Source: an uncultured Selenomonadales bacterium (GTDB lineage Bacteria; Bacillota; Negativicutes; Acidaminococcales; Acidaminococcaceae). Taken from it: a stretch of DNA of 64,000 nt. The position numbers and the translations under genes are program-made. Of the stretch, positions 49,573-58,583 are shown one piece after another; the first letter of the stretch is position 1, and every line of letters begins with the position of its first letter. Under the pieces are notes generated by a model. It saw only the letters and a program-made list of their open reading frames with translations. It had not been told where the DNA came from and ran no database searches. The stretch covers positions 1 to 64,000 of the forward strand of contig OMYP01000012.1 of the NCBI GenBank assembly GCA_900315345.1, written 5' to 3'.

Positions 49573-51132
49573 ATGAAGCAGTTACCTTTTAAGGCTTTTG
49601 TAATTTTGCTGGTGATTATCAGTTTTAATATTTTGTTTGGCATTGACGGCGTGGCGTTGCTGGATCCGGACGAGCCGGTGTATGCGGAGACGGCCAAGGA
49701 GATGATCCGTTTTAACGAATATCTTTCTCCCCGTATTTACAACGAGTACTGGTACGACAAGCCGCCGATTTTTTACTGGCTGCTGGTTGGTTCCCTGAAA
49801 TTGTTCGGAGGATTTTCTGAATTCGCAGCCCGTATTCCCGCGTCTCTGATGGCTATTGGGGCTGTTGTGATGACAACGGTGTCTGCTGCCCGGCAGTTCA
49901 GTCCCCGGGCCGGCTTCTGGTCCGGCCTTGTGATGGGCACTACGGTCATGATTATGTACATGGGCAAGGCTTCCGTAACGGATACCACGCTGTTGTTTTT
50001 TATGACCGGCGCGCTGCTTTGCTTTATGCATGAAAAATACTGGCTTATGTATCTGTTCTGCGGCTTTGCGGTGATGACGAAAGGACCCATCGGGGTGGTG
50101 TTCCCCGGCGCAATCGTATTTTTCTATTTGCTGGCGACACGGGATCTGCGCAGGATGCTGCATATGCATGTGATTCCGGGCCTTCTGATCGTGGCGGCGG
50201 TGGGGCTGCCCTGGTATGTGTTCATGTACCAGAACCACGGAATGCAGTTCATTTATGATTTTATCGGCTTCCATAACATCAGCCGTTTTGCTGCCCCGCT
50301 GCATCCCAAGCGGGTACACTGGTGGTTCTATCTGCCGGTCATCATTCTGGGGCTGTTCCCCTGGACCGGCGTTCTGCTGAAATCCATTAAGGATGCATTT
50401 ACGAAGAGTGTGGGGAAGGAAAGTGGAAAGCTTCTGTTCCTGCAGGTGTGGTGGATCTTTGTTTTCATTTTCTTTTCCATTGCCAAGACGAAACAGGTTT
50501 CCTATATGCTGGTGTTGCTGCCGGCCTTTTCCATGCTCATTGGCTGGAACATTGAACGGATGACCTGCGAAAACGGAAAATACCAGAAGGGTTGGTTCAT
50601 CGGCAGTTTCGTTATGTTTCTGCTGATGGGAATTGGCTGGATCATCGGTGGCCGGCAGATGCCGGAAGTGGCAGTGCATGGAATGGTTTTGGGCGTAGCG
50701 ACCCTTGTATTGGGCGCAGCGATACTGTTTGCCCTGAAAAAATACAGCAGCGTGGAAACCGCCGCCTGGCTCCATGTGGTGGCCGGCCTGGTAACCATGG
50801 TGATGGCCTTTGGTATTATGATGCCGAAGCTGCAGGACCGTTTCAGCGTGAAGACGGTGGCCCAGACCTATGTGGCCATGGAAAAAGATTCTTCCCGGCC
50901 CTTGTACATCGATAAGTTCCTGCGGCCCGGTTTTATGCTGTACACGGATATTCCGGGCATCGAGGCGGATACCAACAGCGAAAAGTCGCTGGATGCGGTG
51001 AAGCAGGACGCCCGTCCCAAATATATCGTGATGCGTGAATTCATGTATAATAAAATGAAGGAAAAAATGGGCGGCGAAGATTGGGAGTTGCTGGAAAATA
51101 AATCGGGCATCTGCATTTACCGGAGCCGGTAA
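49573..51132 (+). CDS. ArnT-like lipid-linked glycosyltransferase (GT83/PMT type)
   Basis: The protein is 519 residues with about 11-12 membrane helices. The first external loop carries the catalytic acidic motif LDPDEPVYAETAKEM and WYDKPPIFYWL, as in ArnT/PMT-type transferases. A soluble C-terminal domain follows (about 440-519). It transfers a sugar from undecaprenyl phosphate to an envelope acceptor such as lipid A on the periplasmic face. With the GT2 gene 183 bp downstream it forms a donor-acceptor pair. This fits a diderm envelope. Confidence 0.85.
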   Translation: MKQLPFKAFVILLVIISFNILFGIDGVALLDPDEPVYAETAKEMIRFNEYLSPRIYNEYWYDKPPIFYWLLVGSLKLFGGFSEFAARIPASLMAIGAVVMTTVSAARQFSPRAGFWSGLVMGTTVMIMYMGKASVTDTTLLFFMTGALLCFMHEKYWLMYLFCGFAVMTKGPIGVVFPGAIVFFYLLATRDLRRMLHMHVIPGLLIVAAVGLPWYVFMYQNHGMQFIYDFIGFHNISRFAAPLHPKRVHWWFYLPVIILGLFPWTGVLLKSIKDAFTKSVGKESGKLLFLQVWWIFVFIFFSIAKTKQVSYMLVLLPAFSMLIGWNIERMTCENGKYQKGWFIGSFVMFLLMGIGWIIGGRQMPEVAVHGMVLGVATLVLGAAILFALKKYSSVETAAWLHVVAGLVTMVMAFGIMMPKLQDRFSVKTVAQTYVAMEKDSSRPLYIDKFLRPGFMLYTDIPGIEADTNSEKSLDAVKQDARPKYIVMREFMYNKMKEKMGGEDWELLENKSGICIYRSR

Positions 51133-51315
51133 GGGCAAGGAATGTGCCTGGGTGGGGCGGCTGTTAATGGGCGGCGTAAGAAAAGTTCGGCCCCGTCTCA
51201 TTGCAGTCCGGAAATTTGTATCGCCCGTTCAGGCTGGAAATTGCATCGCCTAAACAGATCAGCAGAAAAATGCATCGCCTGATAAAGCGGGCGATGATTA
51301 GGAACGAGGTAGCGT

Positions 51316-52284
51316 ATGTCAGCAGAGACCGTGCTGTATATGGTGATCCCCTGCTATAACGAGCAGGAGGTATTGCCGGATTCGGCAGAGAAAATAAAAA
51401 ATAAAATTACACAGCTGATGCAGCAGAAAAAAATCAGCAGAAAAAGTAAGATCTGTTTCATCAACGACGGCAGCCGGGACCGTACCTGGGAGATCATCCA
51501 GAATTTATGCGGCAGCGACCCGGTGTATTCCGGTATCTGCCTGGCCCACAATGAAGGCCATCAGAACGCGGTGCTGGCCGGCCTTATGACCGTAAAACCC
51601 TACTGCGATGCAGCCATCAGCATGGATGCGGACCTGCAGGACGATATCAATGCGGTGGATGCCATGATCGACAAATACGATGAAGGCTGCAACATTGTGT
51701 ACGGCGTCCGGGACAACCGGGAGTCCGATACGTTTTTTAAACGTTTTACCGCGGAAGGCTTCTACCGTTTTATGAAAATGATGGGGGCGGAAGTGATCTT
51801 CAACCATGCAGATTTCCGTCTTATGGATAAGCGGGCCCTGGATGCCTTTGAAGATTATCAGGAAGTGAACCTGTTCCTGCGGGGCATCATTCCCATGATC
51901 GGGCTGCGCCATGACTGCGTGTATTATAAACGGAAGGAACGGCTGGCAGGGGAGAGCAAGTACCCCCTGAAAAAAATGTTTTCCTTTGCCTGGCAGGGCA
52001 TTACTTCTCTTTCTTCGGAACCGATTAAGTGGATCGTAAAGCTGGGCATGACCATTTCGGCCGTCAGCCTGCTGGTTCTCGCCTGGTCCCTGTACCGCCA
52101 TTTTACCGGCCAGACCATCGCCGGCTGGACCAGTATGATCATTTCCCTGTGGCTGCTGGGTGGCCTTGTGCTTATGGCCATCGGTATTATCGGTGAATAT
52201 GTGGGAAAGATTTATCTGGAAGTAAAACGGCGTCCCCGGTATCTGGTGCAGGAATTTATTGATGAGAACCAAAAGGGAAAATAA
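51316..52284 (+). CDS. Polyprenyl-phosphate glycosyltransferase (GT2, GtrB/ArnC-like)
   Basis: The protein is 322 residues. The GT-A domain has VIPCYNEQEVLP, FINDGSRDRTW, AHNEGHQNAVLAG and the DxD motif SMDADLQDD, then HADFRLMDKRALDAF. Two C-terminal membrane helices (about 245-300) are typical of GtrB/DPM1/ArnC enzymes. It loads a sugar onto undecaprenyl phosphate at the cytosolic face and likely feeds the ArnT-like transferase upstream. The spacer 51133-51315 contains repeated GCATCGCC words but no gene. Confidence 0.9.
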   Translation: MSAETVLYMVIPCYNEQEVLPDSAEKIKNKITQLMQQKKISRKSKICFINDGSRDRTWEIIQNLCGSDPVYSGICLAHNEGHQNAVLAGLMTVKPYCDAAISMDADLQDDINAVDAMIDKYDEGCNIVYGVRDNRESDTFFKRFTAEGFYRFMKMMGAEVIFNHADFRLMDKRALDAFEDYQEVNLFLRGIIPMIGLRHDCVYYKRKERLAGESKYPLKKMFSFAWQGITSLSSEPIKWIVKLGMTISAVSLLVLAWSLYRHFTGQTIAGWTSMIISLWLLGGLVLMAIGIIGEYVGKIYLEVKRRPRYLVQEFIDENQKGK

Positions 52285-52402
52285 TCATTTGGGAAGCAAG
52301 ACATTGCCTGATGGCTGTGAATAGAAAGTTTGTTGCTTTTGCAGACAGAAAATAAAAGAGGAAAGGCAATCCAGCGTTTCCTCTTTAAGAAATATAAAAT
52401 AA

Positions 52403-52460
52403 AAAAGACTTTCTGCGTCGGAATCGCCAGATTTTCATCCTGCGTTACAGAAAGTCTTTT
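52403..52460. terminator. Terminator with long loop
   Basis: A perfect 13-bp stem AAAAGACTTTCTG/CAGAAAGTCTTTT encloses a 32-base loop, with A and T runs outside. It lies between the GT2 gene and the convergent tRNA-Gly. Confidence 0.8.
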
Positions 52461-52563
52461 AAAAAACCGTTAGAAAAATTTATTTTGCTTTGCCTTGAAA
52501 CGATATAAAAAAACCGGCTGCCATTCCTTTTAGAGGGGGCTTCCGGATTTCAGGCAAAAAAAA

Positions 52564-52637
52564 TGGAGCGGGCGATGGGAATCGAACCCACAACATCAGC
52601 TTGGAAGGCTGGAGTTTTACCACTAAACTACACCCGC
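52564..52637 (-). tRNA. tRNA-Gly (UCC)
   Basis: The 74-nt gene has an encoded CCA. Acceptor GCGGGTG/CGCCCGC, D arm TAGTTTAGTGGTAAAA, anticodon stem CCAGC with loop CTTCCAA (anticodon TCC) and T arm GTGGGTTCGATTCCCAT are present. A tyrosine integrase remnant follows 255 bp away, so this gene may be its attachment target. No second att copy was found in the window. Confidence 0.93.
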
Positions 52638-52892
52638 GTTTTAACGTAAAGCCTGGTTTCAATTTTCGCTCAACCATGCGGCTACAACGTATTTAACGCT
52701 ATAAGCTACCTGTTTTTGCGACAAAAATATTATAAATGATATCGGTGGATTTGTCAAATTTTTTAAGCAGGAATCAGGTGTGGGACAAAAAAGGGGACAA
52801 TTTGGATTTTTATAATGTTTAAAAATGCTATATTTTGTTGCAATAATCGGAAGCAGCATCTTTTACGATAACTGCTTCCGATTGCTTTTTAA

Positions 52893-54002
52893 TTATGCGT
52901 CTGTACCTGTTGGTTTGACTTTCGCCGGCGTTGGAGTAGTTACTTCCGTTTTGATCGCTTTTGCTTTCTGATCTGCAAGCCATGTTGCTAATTCCCGGTG
53001 AGCAGAATCAGTTGCATGGACGTATACGTTTTGGAATACATCTTTTTTATGGCCCAGAAATCTGGAAGACTGGCTCTCATTTTTCCCATTGTTGTCAAAT
53101 ATGGTGGCTAATGAGTGCCTGTATTCGTGAACTTTTATTTCACAACCGGCCCTTTTACGGATTCTCCTGAACACGGTGCCAAAGCTGCTTTTTGTAATGG
53201 GATTTCCACTTTTTGTTGCGAACAGAAAATTGAATTTCTCTTCTTTTTGCTCCGCTGCGGGGTGTTCACGTTTTAGAAGAACAGCGATTGCTTCGATTGT
53301 CGCTGGTTCAACGATGGGAATGTTCCTTTCTGAACTTTTTGATTTTGTACGGTGCCTTACATACCATCCTTTTCCCGGGTTTTCCGTATTATCCTTTACA
53401 GTACAAAACTTGGCCGCCTTGTTTATGCTGATGGTCAGGCTTTTTTGGTCAGGTGCAATGGTGATATCTTCTTTACATATTCCTAAAAGTTCGGATATAC
53501 GGAATCCTGTTACGGCAAGGATTCCCAGCGCTGCTGTAAAGTTTTCGCGTGTTTCCTTTTCTTTTTCCTGCTTTACAGCATCTTCTAATTTCAATAAATC
53601 GCAAAACTCATACGCTTTTTTCGGTTCTTCCTTATAAGTGTAAGCTGCTGCACGCGGCATGATCATCCTGTCCGTCGGACGTATGGACATGTCCACACCT
53701 CCTTTTGTATACAGTTCCTTATATGCCTGTCGAATGTATCTTGCCGCACGGTCAACAGAAGATTTTGCATGGCCTGATTCTGCTAACAGTTTCAGACATT
53801 CAGACAGTTCACGGCCTTTGATTGACACCGCGGGCTTATTGTATAGGGTGGAAAAGGCTCTTTTTAAGTCGTAGCGGTATGTTTCTATCACATCGGGGTC
53901 GGTGGTATTGATATAATCAGATAACCAGAGCTCAATCCAATCGCCAAGCGTAATACAGGAATCTATTGTGGACTTGCCGAATGCACCGGCATTGTGGCCA
54001 AA
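52893..54002 (-). pseudogene. Tyrosine integrase, 5'-truncated
   Basis: From a GTG at 53891 the frame encodes 332 residues. It continues open upstream to 54002 (TLGDWIELWLSDYINTTDPDVIETYRYDL), which is plainly the core-binding domain, without any standard start. Catalytic residues are visible: R in GFRISELLG, HEYRHS, LGHKKD and the tyrosine in VYVHATDSAHREL. The arm-binding N-terminus is gone. The 3' end faces tRNA-Gly. It is a relic of an integrated phage or element, though the catalytic domain is intact. Confidence 0.75.
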
Positions 54003-54233
54003 TCAATCTTTGAAGGGCACGAAGAGCGTACCGATAAATATTTAGTGTATATGGCCGTACTCGTAAAGCTTTGGCTTAAAGAGGAAGACTGTGATTTTTC
54101 TGACGAAGATGCGTCACCAGAAGATGATGATGCTTTAGATCCTCTGTCAGAAACGGAAAACGCTGCCGATTCAGAGCAGGTCGCCAAACCTGACGAAGAA
54201 CCAATTCCATGGGAAATTGGCGCGCCGGTTTAA
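53994..54233 (+). CDS. Acidic C-terminal protein fragment, unknown
   Basis: Seventy-nine residues from a GTG at the breakpoint of the integrase gene: MAKSIFEGHEERTDKYLVYMAVLVK, then a strongly acidic tail (DFSDEDASPEDDDALDPLSET) ending PIPWEIGAPV. I recognise no family. It has no ribosome binding site and begins where the integrase frame on the other strand breaks off. It is probably the tail of a larger gene fused at a deletion junction. Confidence 0.4.
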   Translation: MAKSIFEGHEERTDKYLVYMAVLVKLWLKEEDCDFSDEDASPEDDDALDPLSETENAADSEQVAKPDEEPIPWEIGAPV

Positions 54234-54319
54234 TAGTTTTGATTTAATATTTCAAGCATTGGATATGTAATAATACTTTTTTGTTGTTATTTATTAAAGT
54301 CACCTGAATATAAAATAAG

Positions 54320-54358
54320 ACCGGGCCCAGGAGTTTACGCTCTTGGCCCGGCCTTTTA
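54320..54358 (+). terminator. Terminator in a gene-poor stretch
   Basis: The stem CCGGGCCCAGGAGT with CTCTTGGCCCGG is followed by CCTTTTATA. Apart from this and a second GC-rich hairpin (CCGCGTGCCGG/CCGACACGCGG, 54367-54397), the stretch 54234-54627 shows no supportable gene. Confidence 0.65.
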
Positions 54359-54627
54359 TAATACCCGCGTGCCGGCTTTATATGTTCCGACACGCGGCTT
54401 TATCTTTAACAGAAATTGCATAAAAAAAATACGCCCGGGAATAAATAGGGAGGGGCGTATCTGCGCTTCAGCTTTGTTTGCCAGAAAGGAAGTGGAAAAA
54501 CAAAAGCATCGAAGTCACGATATGGATTATAGCATTTTTACAGAAAATGTCAATATCACTTTTTTATTGCGGTTTACAATCATTTGGTTGACAAATTTTC
54601 TTAATTTTCACCGTATCGTATGCTATA

Positions 54628-54783
54628 TTATCTGTTTTCGTAAGCAAGCGGATATTTCTTTTTTAGTTTGTTTTTAAATGCTTTTTGCTTTTTATGATTT
54701 TTATATAAATCATAGAGTATGTGTGTAACAAACACGATTAGAAAAACCGGTATTACGAATAAAACGATAATCGCATTTAACAT
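54628..54783 (-). CDS. Small single-pass membrane protein
   Basis: The 51-residue ORF begins MLNAIIVLFVIPVFLIVFVTHILYDLYK, with one membrane helix, followed by a very basic cytosolic tail (KKQKAFKNKLKKKYP). A GGGAGTG site lies 4-5 bases before the ATG at 54783. There is no family match from sight. It may be a toxin-like or accessory membrane peptide in a degraded mobile region. Confidence 0.5.
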   Translation of the reverse strand: MLNAIIVLFVIPVFLIVFVTHILYDLYKNHKKQKAFKNKLKKKYPLAYENR

Positions 54784-54804
54784 AATTCACTCCCAGACAC
54801 TCTT

Positions 54805-55215
54805 TTACACGCCTAATTTATGACGAATATCATTAAGCCATTCGCCATTGTATTTAAAAAATTTTGGTCCCGCAATGGAATATTTCTTTCCGGTTAATAG
54901 CTTCGCTAACGCAGTTAAAGACATTGTTTCACCGTTATATTCAACGTTACGATCATCAACAACTTTTGCAGTAATGTTGGGGTCATTGCAATATGTAATT
55001 TTAGAACCAACAGGAATCTGGCATTTAGTAAAGGAAAAATTCGTAGCACGTTCTGTACTTTCAGTGTCAATTTCTTGTGCAGTCTGTTCTGCTGTTATTT
55101 CTGCATCACTTGGTTTTACTATTTTAAGTTTATCGCTAGGAGAGTGCTTTTTGACTAAGTACAACAAACAGGAGATTGTAGCGTAACCGAGAGGTTGCGG
55201 CACAGTCTGACACAA
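54805..55215 (-). pseudogene. Truncated gene with a C-terminal DUF4357-like domain
   Basis: The C-terminal 80 residues (CQIPVGSKITYCNDPNITAKVVDDRNVEYNG, then MSLTALAKLLTGKKYSIAGPKFFKYNGEWLNDIR) resemble the small beta-rich domain found at the end of many restriction-related and phage proteins. The N-terminal portion reads through a GC-rich hairpin (55182-55222) and has no ribosome binding site. The real 5' end appears to be lost. Domain naming is tentative. Confidence 0.5.
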
Positions 55216-55264
55216 CCTCCCGGCTCTTGCTAGTTGCTGTTAACAATATTCAGGAGGAAAAACA

Positions 55265-55871
55265 ATGGATAAAAATAACATAATAATTCGTTTAGAACAG
55301 AAAAAAGATCATAGTACAGTAGAAAATCTCGTAAGAGAAAGCTTTTGGAATGTATATCGCCCAGGTGCAGTAGAGCATTTCGTGCTGAAGTGTCTAAGGC
55401 AGGATATAGATTTTGTTCAGGAGCTTGATTTTGTCATGGAAAAAGATGGAAAAATCATAGGGCAGAATGTTTTTGTCAAAACTGAACTGAAATCTGACTA
55501 CGGAAAAAATGTTCCTATTCTTACCATGGGACCTATCTGCATAGATAACCAATATAAGAGAATGGGATACGGAAAGCTTCTTCTCGACTATTCTCTTGAA
55601 AAAGCCAAGGAACTATATTGATTTCTATGGTAAAAGCGGGTTTAAATTTGCCTCGAAATACGGGATACGCTATCATGGTCTACCTGAAGGTGAAGACGCG
55701 TCCTTCTTTCTTTGCAAAGAACTGATTCTAGGCTATTTAAATGGTGTTACTGGAGAATATTCTACGCCGGAAGGATATTTTGCCGTTGAAAAAGATGCAA
55801 TCGGCTTTAAAGAATATGAAAAGACATTTCCGTTTAAAGAAAAGCTGAAGCTTCCAGGACAATTATTCTAA
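55265..55871 (+). pseudogene. GNAT N-acetyltransferase broken by an internal deletion
   Basis: The first frame (55265-55621, AGGAGG upstream) gives IIIRLEQKKDHSTVENLVRESFW and the acetyl-CoA loop MGPICIDNQYKRMGYGKLLLDYSLEKAKEL, then stops. The homologous continuation is in another frame (55596-55871): NYIDFYGKSGFKFASKYGIRYHGLPEGEDASFF. Compared with intact YhbS-like acetyltransferases, about eight to ten codons between the two are missing, so a small deletion destroyed the frame. Confidence 0.85.
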
Positions 55872-55881
55872 ACGCATTGCT

Positions 55882-55914
55882 GGACAGGGTAAAAATGCCC
55901 TGTCCTTTTATTTT
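55882..55914 (+). terminator. Terminator after the acetyltransferase relic
   Basis: GGACAGGG/CCCTGTCC stem, 8-base loop, then TTTTATTTTT. The following 55920-56050 is extremely AT-rich and holds no gene. Confidence 0.85.
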
Positions 55915-56073
55915 TAATAGGCACAGATATCTTTATACCAGTTATATATTATCTACATCTAAGCCTATAATAATCTAAACCATATATTAATCTATTAAAT
56001 ATAATTATTTATAATATATTATAAAATAACTAACGTAGATTGCTGAAATTTCAATACCATCACAAAAAATAAA

Positions 56074-56113
56074 AAGGAGCCGTGAAAAAACTTAACGTTT
56101 TTTCACAGCCCCT
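56074..56113. repeat. Palindromic element bracketing the biotin operon (left copy)
   Basis: GGAGCCGTGAAAAAAC and GTTTTTTCACAGCCCC form a hairpin. The reverse complement of the element at 60756-60794 matches it at all but one base over about 38 positions. It also sits where the bio operon terminator is expected. Confidence 0.85.
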
Positions 56114-56187
56114 TATACTTTAAATAACATACTTTACGCGCGCAGTGCTTTAATGAACTGTTTTTTGTTTGCAAAAGAAAACTAAAA

Positions 56188-58083
56188 TTATTGATATTTC
56201 TTTATTGCCTTGGAAATAAGGTGTGCAGTATGCTCAAGTTCTTCGTCAGTGTGAGTAGCCATAAGTGCAACTCTGAGGCGTGCAGTACCCTTAGGCACTG
56301 TAGGATAACGAATAGCAGGAATCAAAACACCTTCGTTTTCTAACTCCTTTGCTACAGACATTGCCTTAGCTTCGTCACCTATGATTATGGGAATAATAGG
56401 AGTTGGAGAATTGGCATTTATGCCTTGTCTTCTTAAGCAAGCACAGAAGTAGTCAACATTATGTTGTAATTGTTTAACAAGAGCATTATCTTCTTCGATT
56501 AACTTCAGAGCTTCTAATGCTGCGCCCAAGGCTGCAGGACATTGAGCAGTAGAGAAAATAAAGCTACGAGCTTTGTTGATTAGATAATTGATTATAGCAT
56601 TGCTAGCACACGCAAAACCACCTTCAGAACCTAGTGATTTGCTTAATGTACCCATAATAATGTCTGGTTCGGCAGTATAATTGAAATACTCTACAATGCC
56701 CTGTCCGTTAGCTCCAATTACGCCTGTTGCATGTGCTTCGTCCAACATAGATAGCAAGTGATATTTTTGACTTAATTTAACTATTTCTGGCAAATTAGCA
56801 ATATCTCCATCCATAGAAAAAACTGCATCACTAACGATAAGACCTTTGCGATACTGAGTGGATACTATTTTTGTTTCTAAATCTTGCATATCATTATGCT
56901 TATACACGATTATTTTAGCCCCGCTCAAGCGACTGCCATCGATAATACTAGCATGGTTAAATTCATCACTAAAAATAACACTTTCTTTATCAGTTAAAGC
57001 GCTGATAATGCCAACATTAGCCATATAGCCCGTGTTAAACAGAAGTGTTGCTTCCTTTCTCTTAAATTTAGCCAATGCTTTCTCTAGTTCTTCTGCTAAA
57101 GCAGTATTACCAGTAGTCAAACGACTGCCTCCGCTACCTGCACCCCATAATAGAACGGCTCGTGCTGCTGCCTCTTTAACGCGTGGATTAGCTGCTAAAT
57201 CAAGATAACTGTTGGAAGACATGAGTAGTTGTTTTTTCTCATTTACAATAGCATATTTGCTTTGTTCACTGTTCATAGTACGCATGGAACGGAACAGTGC
57301 ATTCTTTTTAAGTTCATCTAATTTATTATTGATGGAAATTTCAGGGGCTTCGATGGTTATTTTTTCTGTTGGGAGGCTATCTACTAATACTGGAACTTTT
57401 TCAAGAAAATGAATTGCTTCTTCAGGCTTAGCTTGGCGACTATCAAAGATGAATATTCTTCCTCCATGGGGGTCGCCAACATTTTTAAGCGGCATAATTC
57501 TAGTATAACCATGCATTTTTGAAGCAAGGTAGCCTGTTACATAATCTGGATCATCAGAAATACATAGCTCTGCAACCATACCAGGAGTATTTACAACTTT
57601 TGTTGCTAATACAAGTGCTTCGCGGAAATGATTCTTATTGCTTGAAAGAGAATCTGAATCTGTTGCATCCATATATGTTACGCGTATGCCACGTTCTTGA
57701 TTGGGATCAATTCTTTGGTTTGTGGCAATATCATACAAAACAGCACCACGCATAGGTTTAACGTTGCGTAACAAAGTAATAAGTTTATCAGGATTGGTAA
57801 TACCAAGTTCATTTAGCATACTTGCCATTACTGAAAAGCTATCTTCGATATTTTGGCTTGGTTTTGTTGTAACTGGGAGGGCTGGTAGTCTGAGAACAGC
57901 TTCTTCACTAATTTCTTCTATTTTTAGGTTGATAAAGTCTGCAGTGCCTAAACTATGCTGTAAAGCTCTTTCGGTCAAGGTGCCAACTGCACTAGCTAAT
58001 TGTTTTTTTTCGAGAATGCGTTCGGCTCCAGAAACATGGTGTTCTTTTTGTGAAGCACGCATTTTTATGCTGTATAAAGTCAT
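56188..58083 (-). CDS. bioWF: BioW-BioF fusion: pimeloyl-CoA synthetase / 8-amino-7-oxononanoate synthase
   Basis: The protein is 631 residues. Residues 1-240 are BioW-like (YSIKMRASQKEHHVSGAERI, RGAVLYDIATNQRIDPNQERGIRVTYMD, GGRIFIFD), which activates free pimelate to pimeloyl-CoA. Residues 245-631 are BioF, with NSYLDLAANPRVKEAA, DEAHATGVIG and PLP lysine K482 in MGTLSKSLGSEGG, which condenses pimeloyl-CoA with L-alanine. Such bifunctional BioWF proteins are known. The fusion would channel pimeloyl-CoA. Last gene of the operon bioD-bioA-membrane protein-bioWF. Confidence 0.95.
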   Translation of the reverse strand: MTLYSIKMRASQKEHHVSGAERILEKKQLASAVGTLTERALQHSLGTADFINLKIEEISEEAVLRLPALPVTTKPSQNIEDSFSVMASMLNELGITNPDKLITLLRNVKPMRGAVLYDIATNQRIDPNQERGIRVTYMDATDSDSLSSNKNHFREALVLATKVVNTPGMVAELCISDDPDYVTGYLASKMHGYTRIMPLKNVGDPHGGRIFIFDSRQAKPEEAIHFLEKVPVLVDSLPTEKITIEAPEISINNKLDELKKNALFRSMRTMNSEQSKYAIVNEKKQLLMSSNSYLDLAANPRVKEAAARAVLLWGAGSGGSRLTTGNTALAEELEKALAKFKRKEATLLFNTGYMANVGIISALTDKESVIFSDEFNHASIIDGSRLSGAKIIVYKHNDMQDLETKIVSTQYRKGLIVSDAVFSMDGDIANLPEIVKLSQKYHLLSMLDEAHATGVIGANGQGIVEYFNYTAEPDIIMGTLSKSLGSEGGFACASNAIINYLINKARSFIFSTAQCPAALGAALEALKLIEEDNALVKQLQHNVDYFCACLRRQGINANSPTPIIPIIIGDEAKAMSVAKELENEGVLIPAIRYPTVPKGTARLRVALMATHTDEELEHTAHLISKAIKKYQ

Positions 58084-58104
58084 GGTTTCTCCAATCTGTT
58101 ATAT

Positions 58105-58581
58105 TTAAAGATTCATTCTCTTAAAAAGAATTTGTGCTGGCTTATAAGCCACTAAAATTGTTATTGCAGTGTAAAGCATTCCTGGTACGGCGGCTATAAC
58201 GAGTATCTGCCAATCTACTTGAGTTATTTGTGCTAAAGTTAGACGGGCCATAATTGTTCCTATGGGTCCGGCGACAATCAATGTTAAGAAATTTTTACCT
58301 CCGACAGCTATTATTAGTCCTACAACAAGTCTGAAGGTCATTGCTATGATTATATTAAATATATTGGTCAAACCAAGGATAAGCCCAAGAACACTTGCTA
58401 AAACACCAGCTGTTATATAAGTTTTAAACCCAAATAGGGCGCAAATTAGAACTGCGATAGGAGCTGATAATTGAAATTCGCCACCTGGAAAAACAGAGGG
58501 AATTTTAATTATTCCTGACAAGAGAATGATTGTAGCTAAAATACCAGTATGCGCTATGGTTTTGGAAAACCTGTTTTTCAT
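58105..58581 (-). CDS. Small membrane protein in the biotin operon (possible pimelate/precursor uptake component)
   Basis: The 158-residue protein has five to six membrane helices and an N-terminal ATIILLSGIIKIPSVFPGGEFQLSAPIAVLICALFG pattern like ECF-transporter S-components. It lies 21 bp from bioWF and 2 bp from bioA, so it is co-expressed. BioW requires free pimelate, and biotin operons with bioW in Bacilli carry a membrane gene of uncertain role (bioX). Uptake of pimelate or another biotin precursor is a reasonable guess. The ECF energising subunits are not in the window. Confidence 0.55.
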   Translation of the reverse strand: MKNRFSKTIAHTGILATIILLSGIIKIPSVFPGGEFQLSAPIAVLICALFGFKTYITAGVLASVLGLILGLTNIFNIIIAMTFRLVVGLIIAVGGKNFLTLIVAGPIGTIMARLTLAQITQVDWQILVIAAVPGMLYTAITILVAYKPAQILFKRMNL

Positions 58582-58583
58582 TT

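Noticed and set aside
49582..51201. Long minus-strand frame opposite the ArnT-like gene (539 codons)
   Set aside because: It is low-complexity in His, Gln and Arg, covers exactly a well-supported membrane protein on the other strand, and arises from its codon bias.
54369..54677. 102-codon plus-strand ORF in the gap after the integrase relic
   Set aside because: It runs through a GC hairpin, has no ribosome binding site, and overlaps the better-supported small membrane ORF on the other strand.
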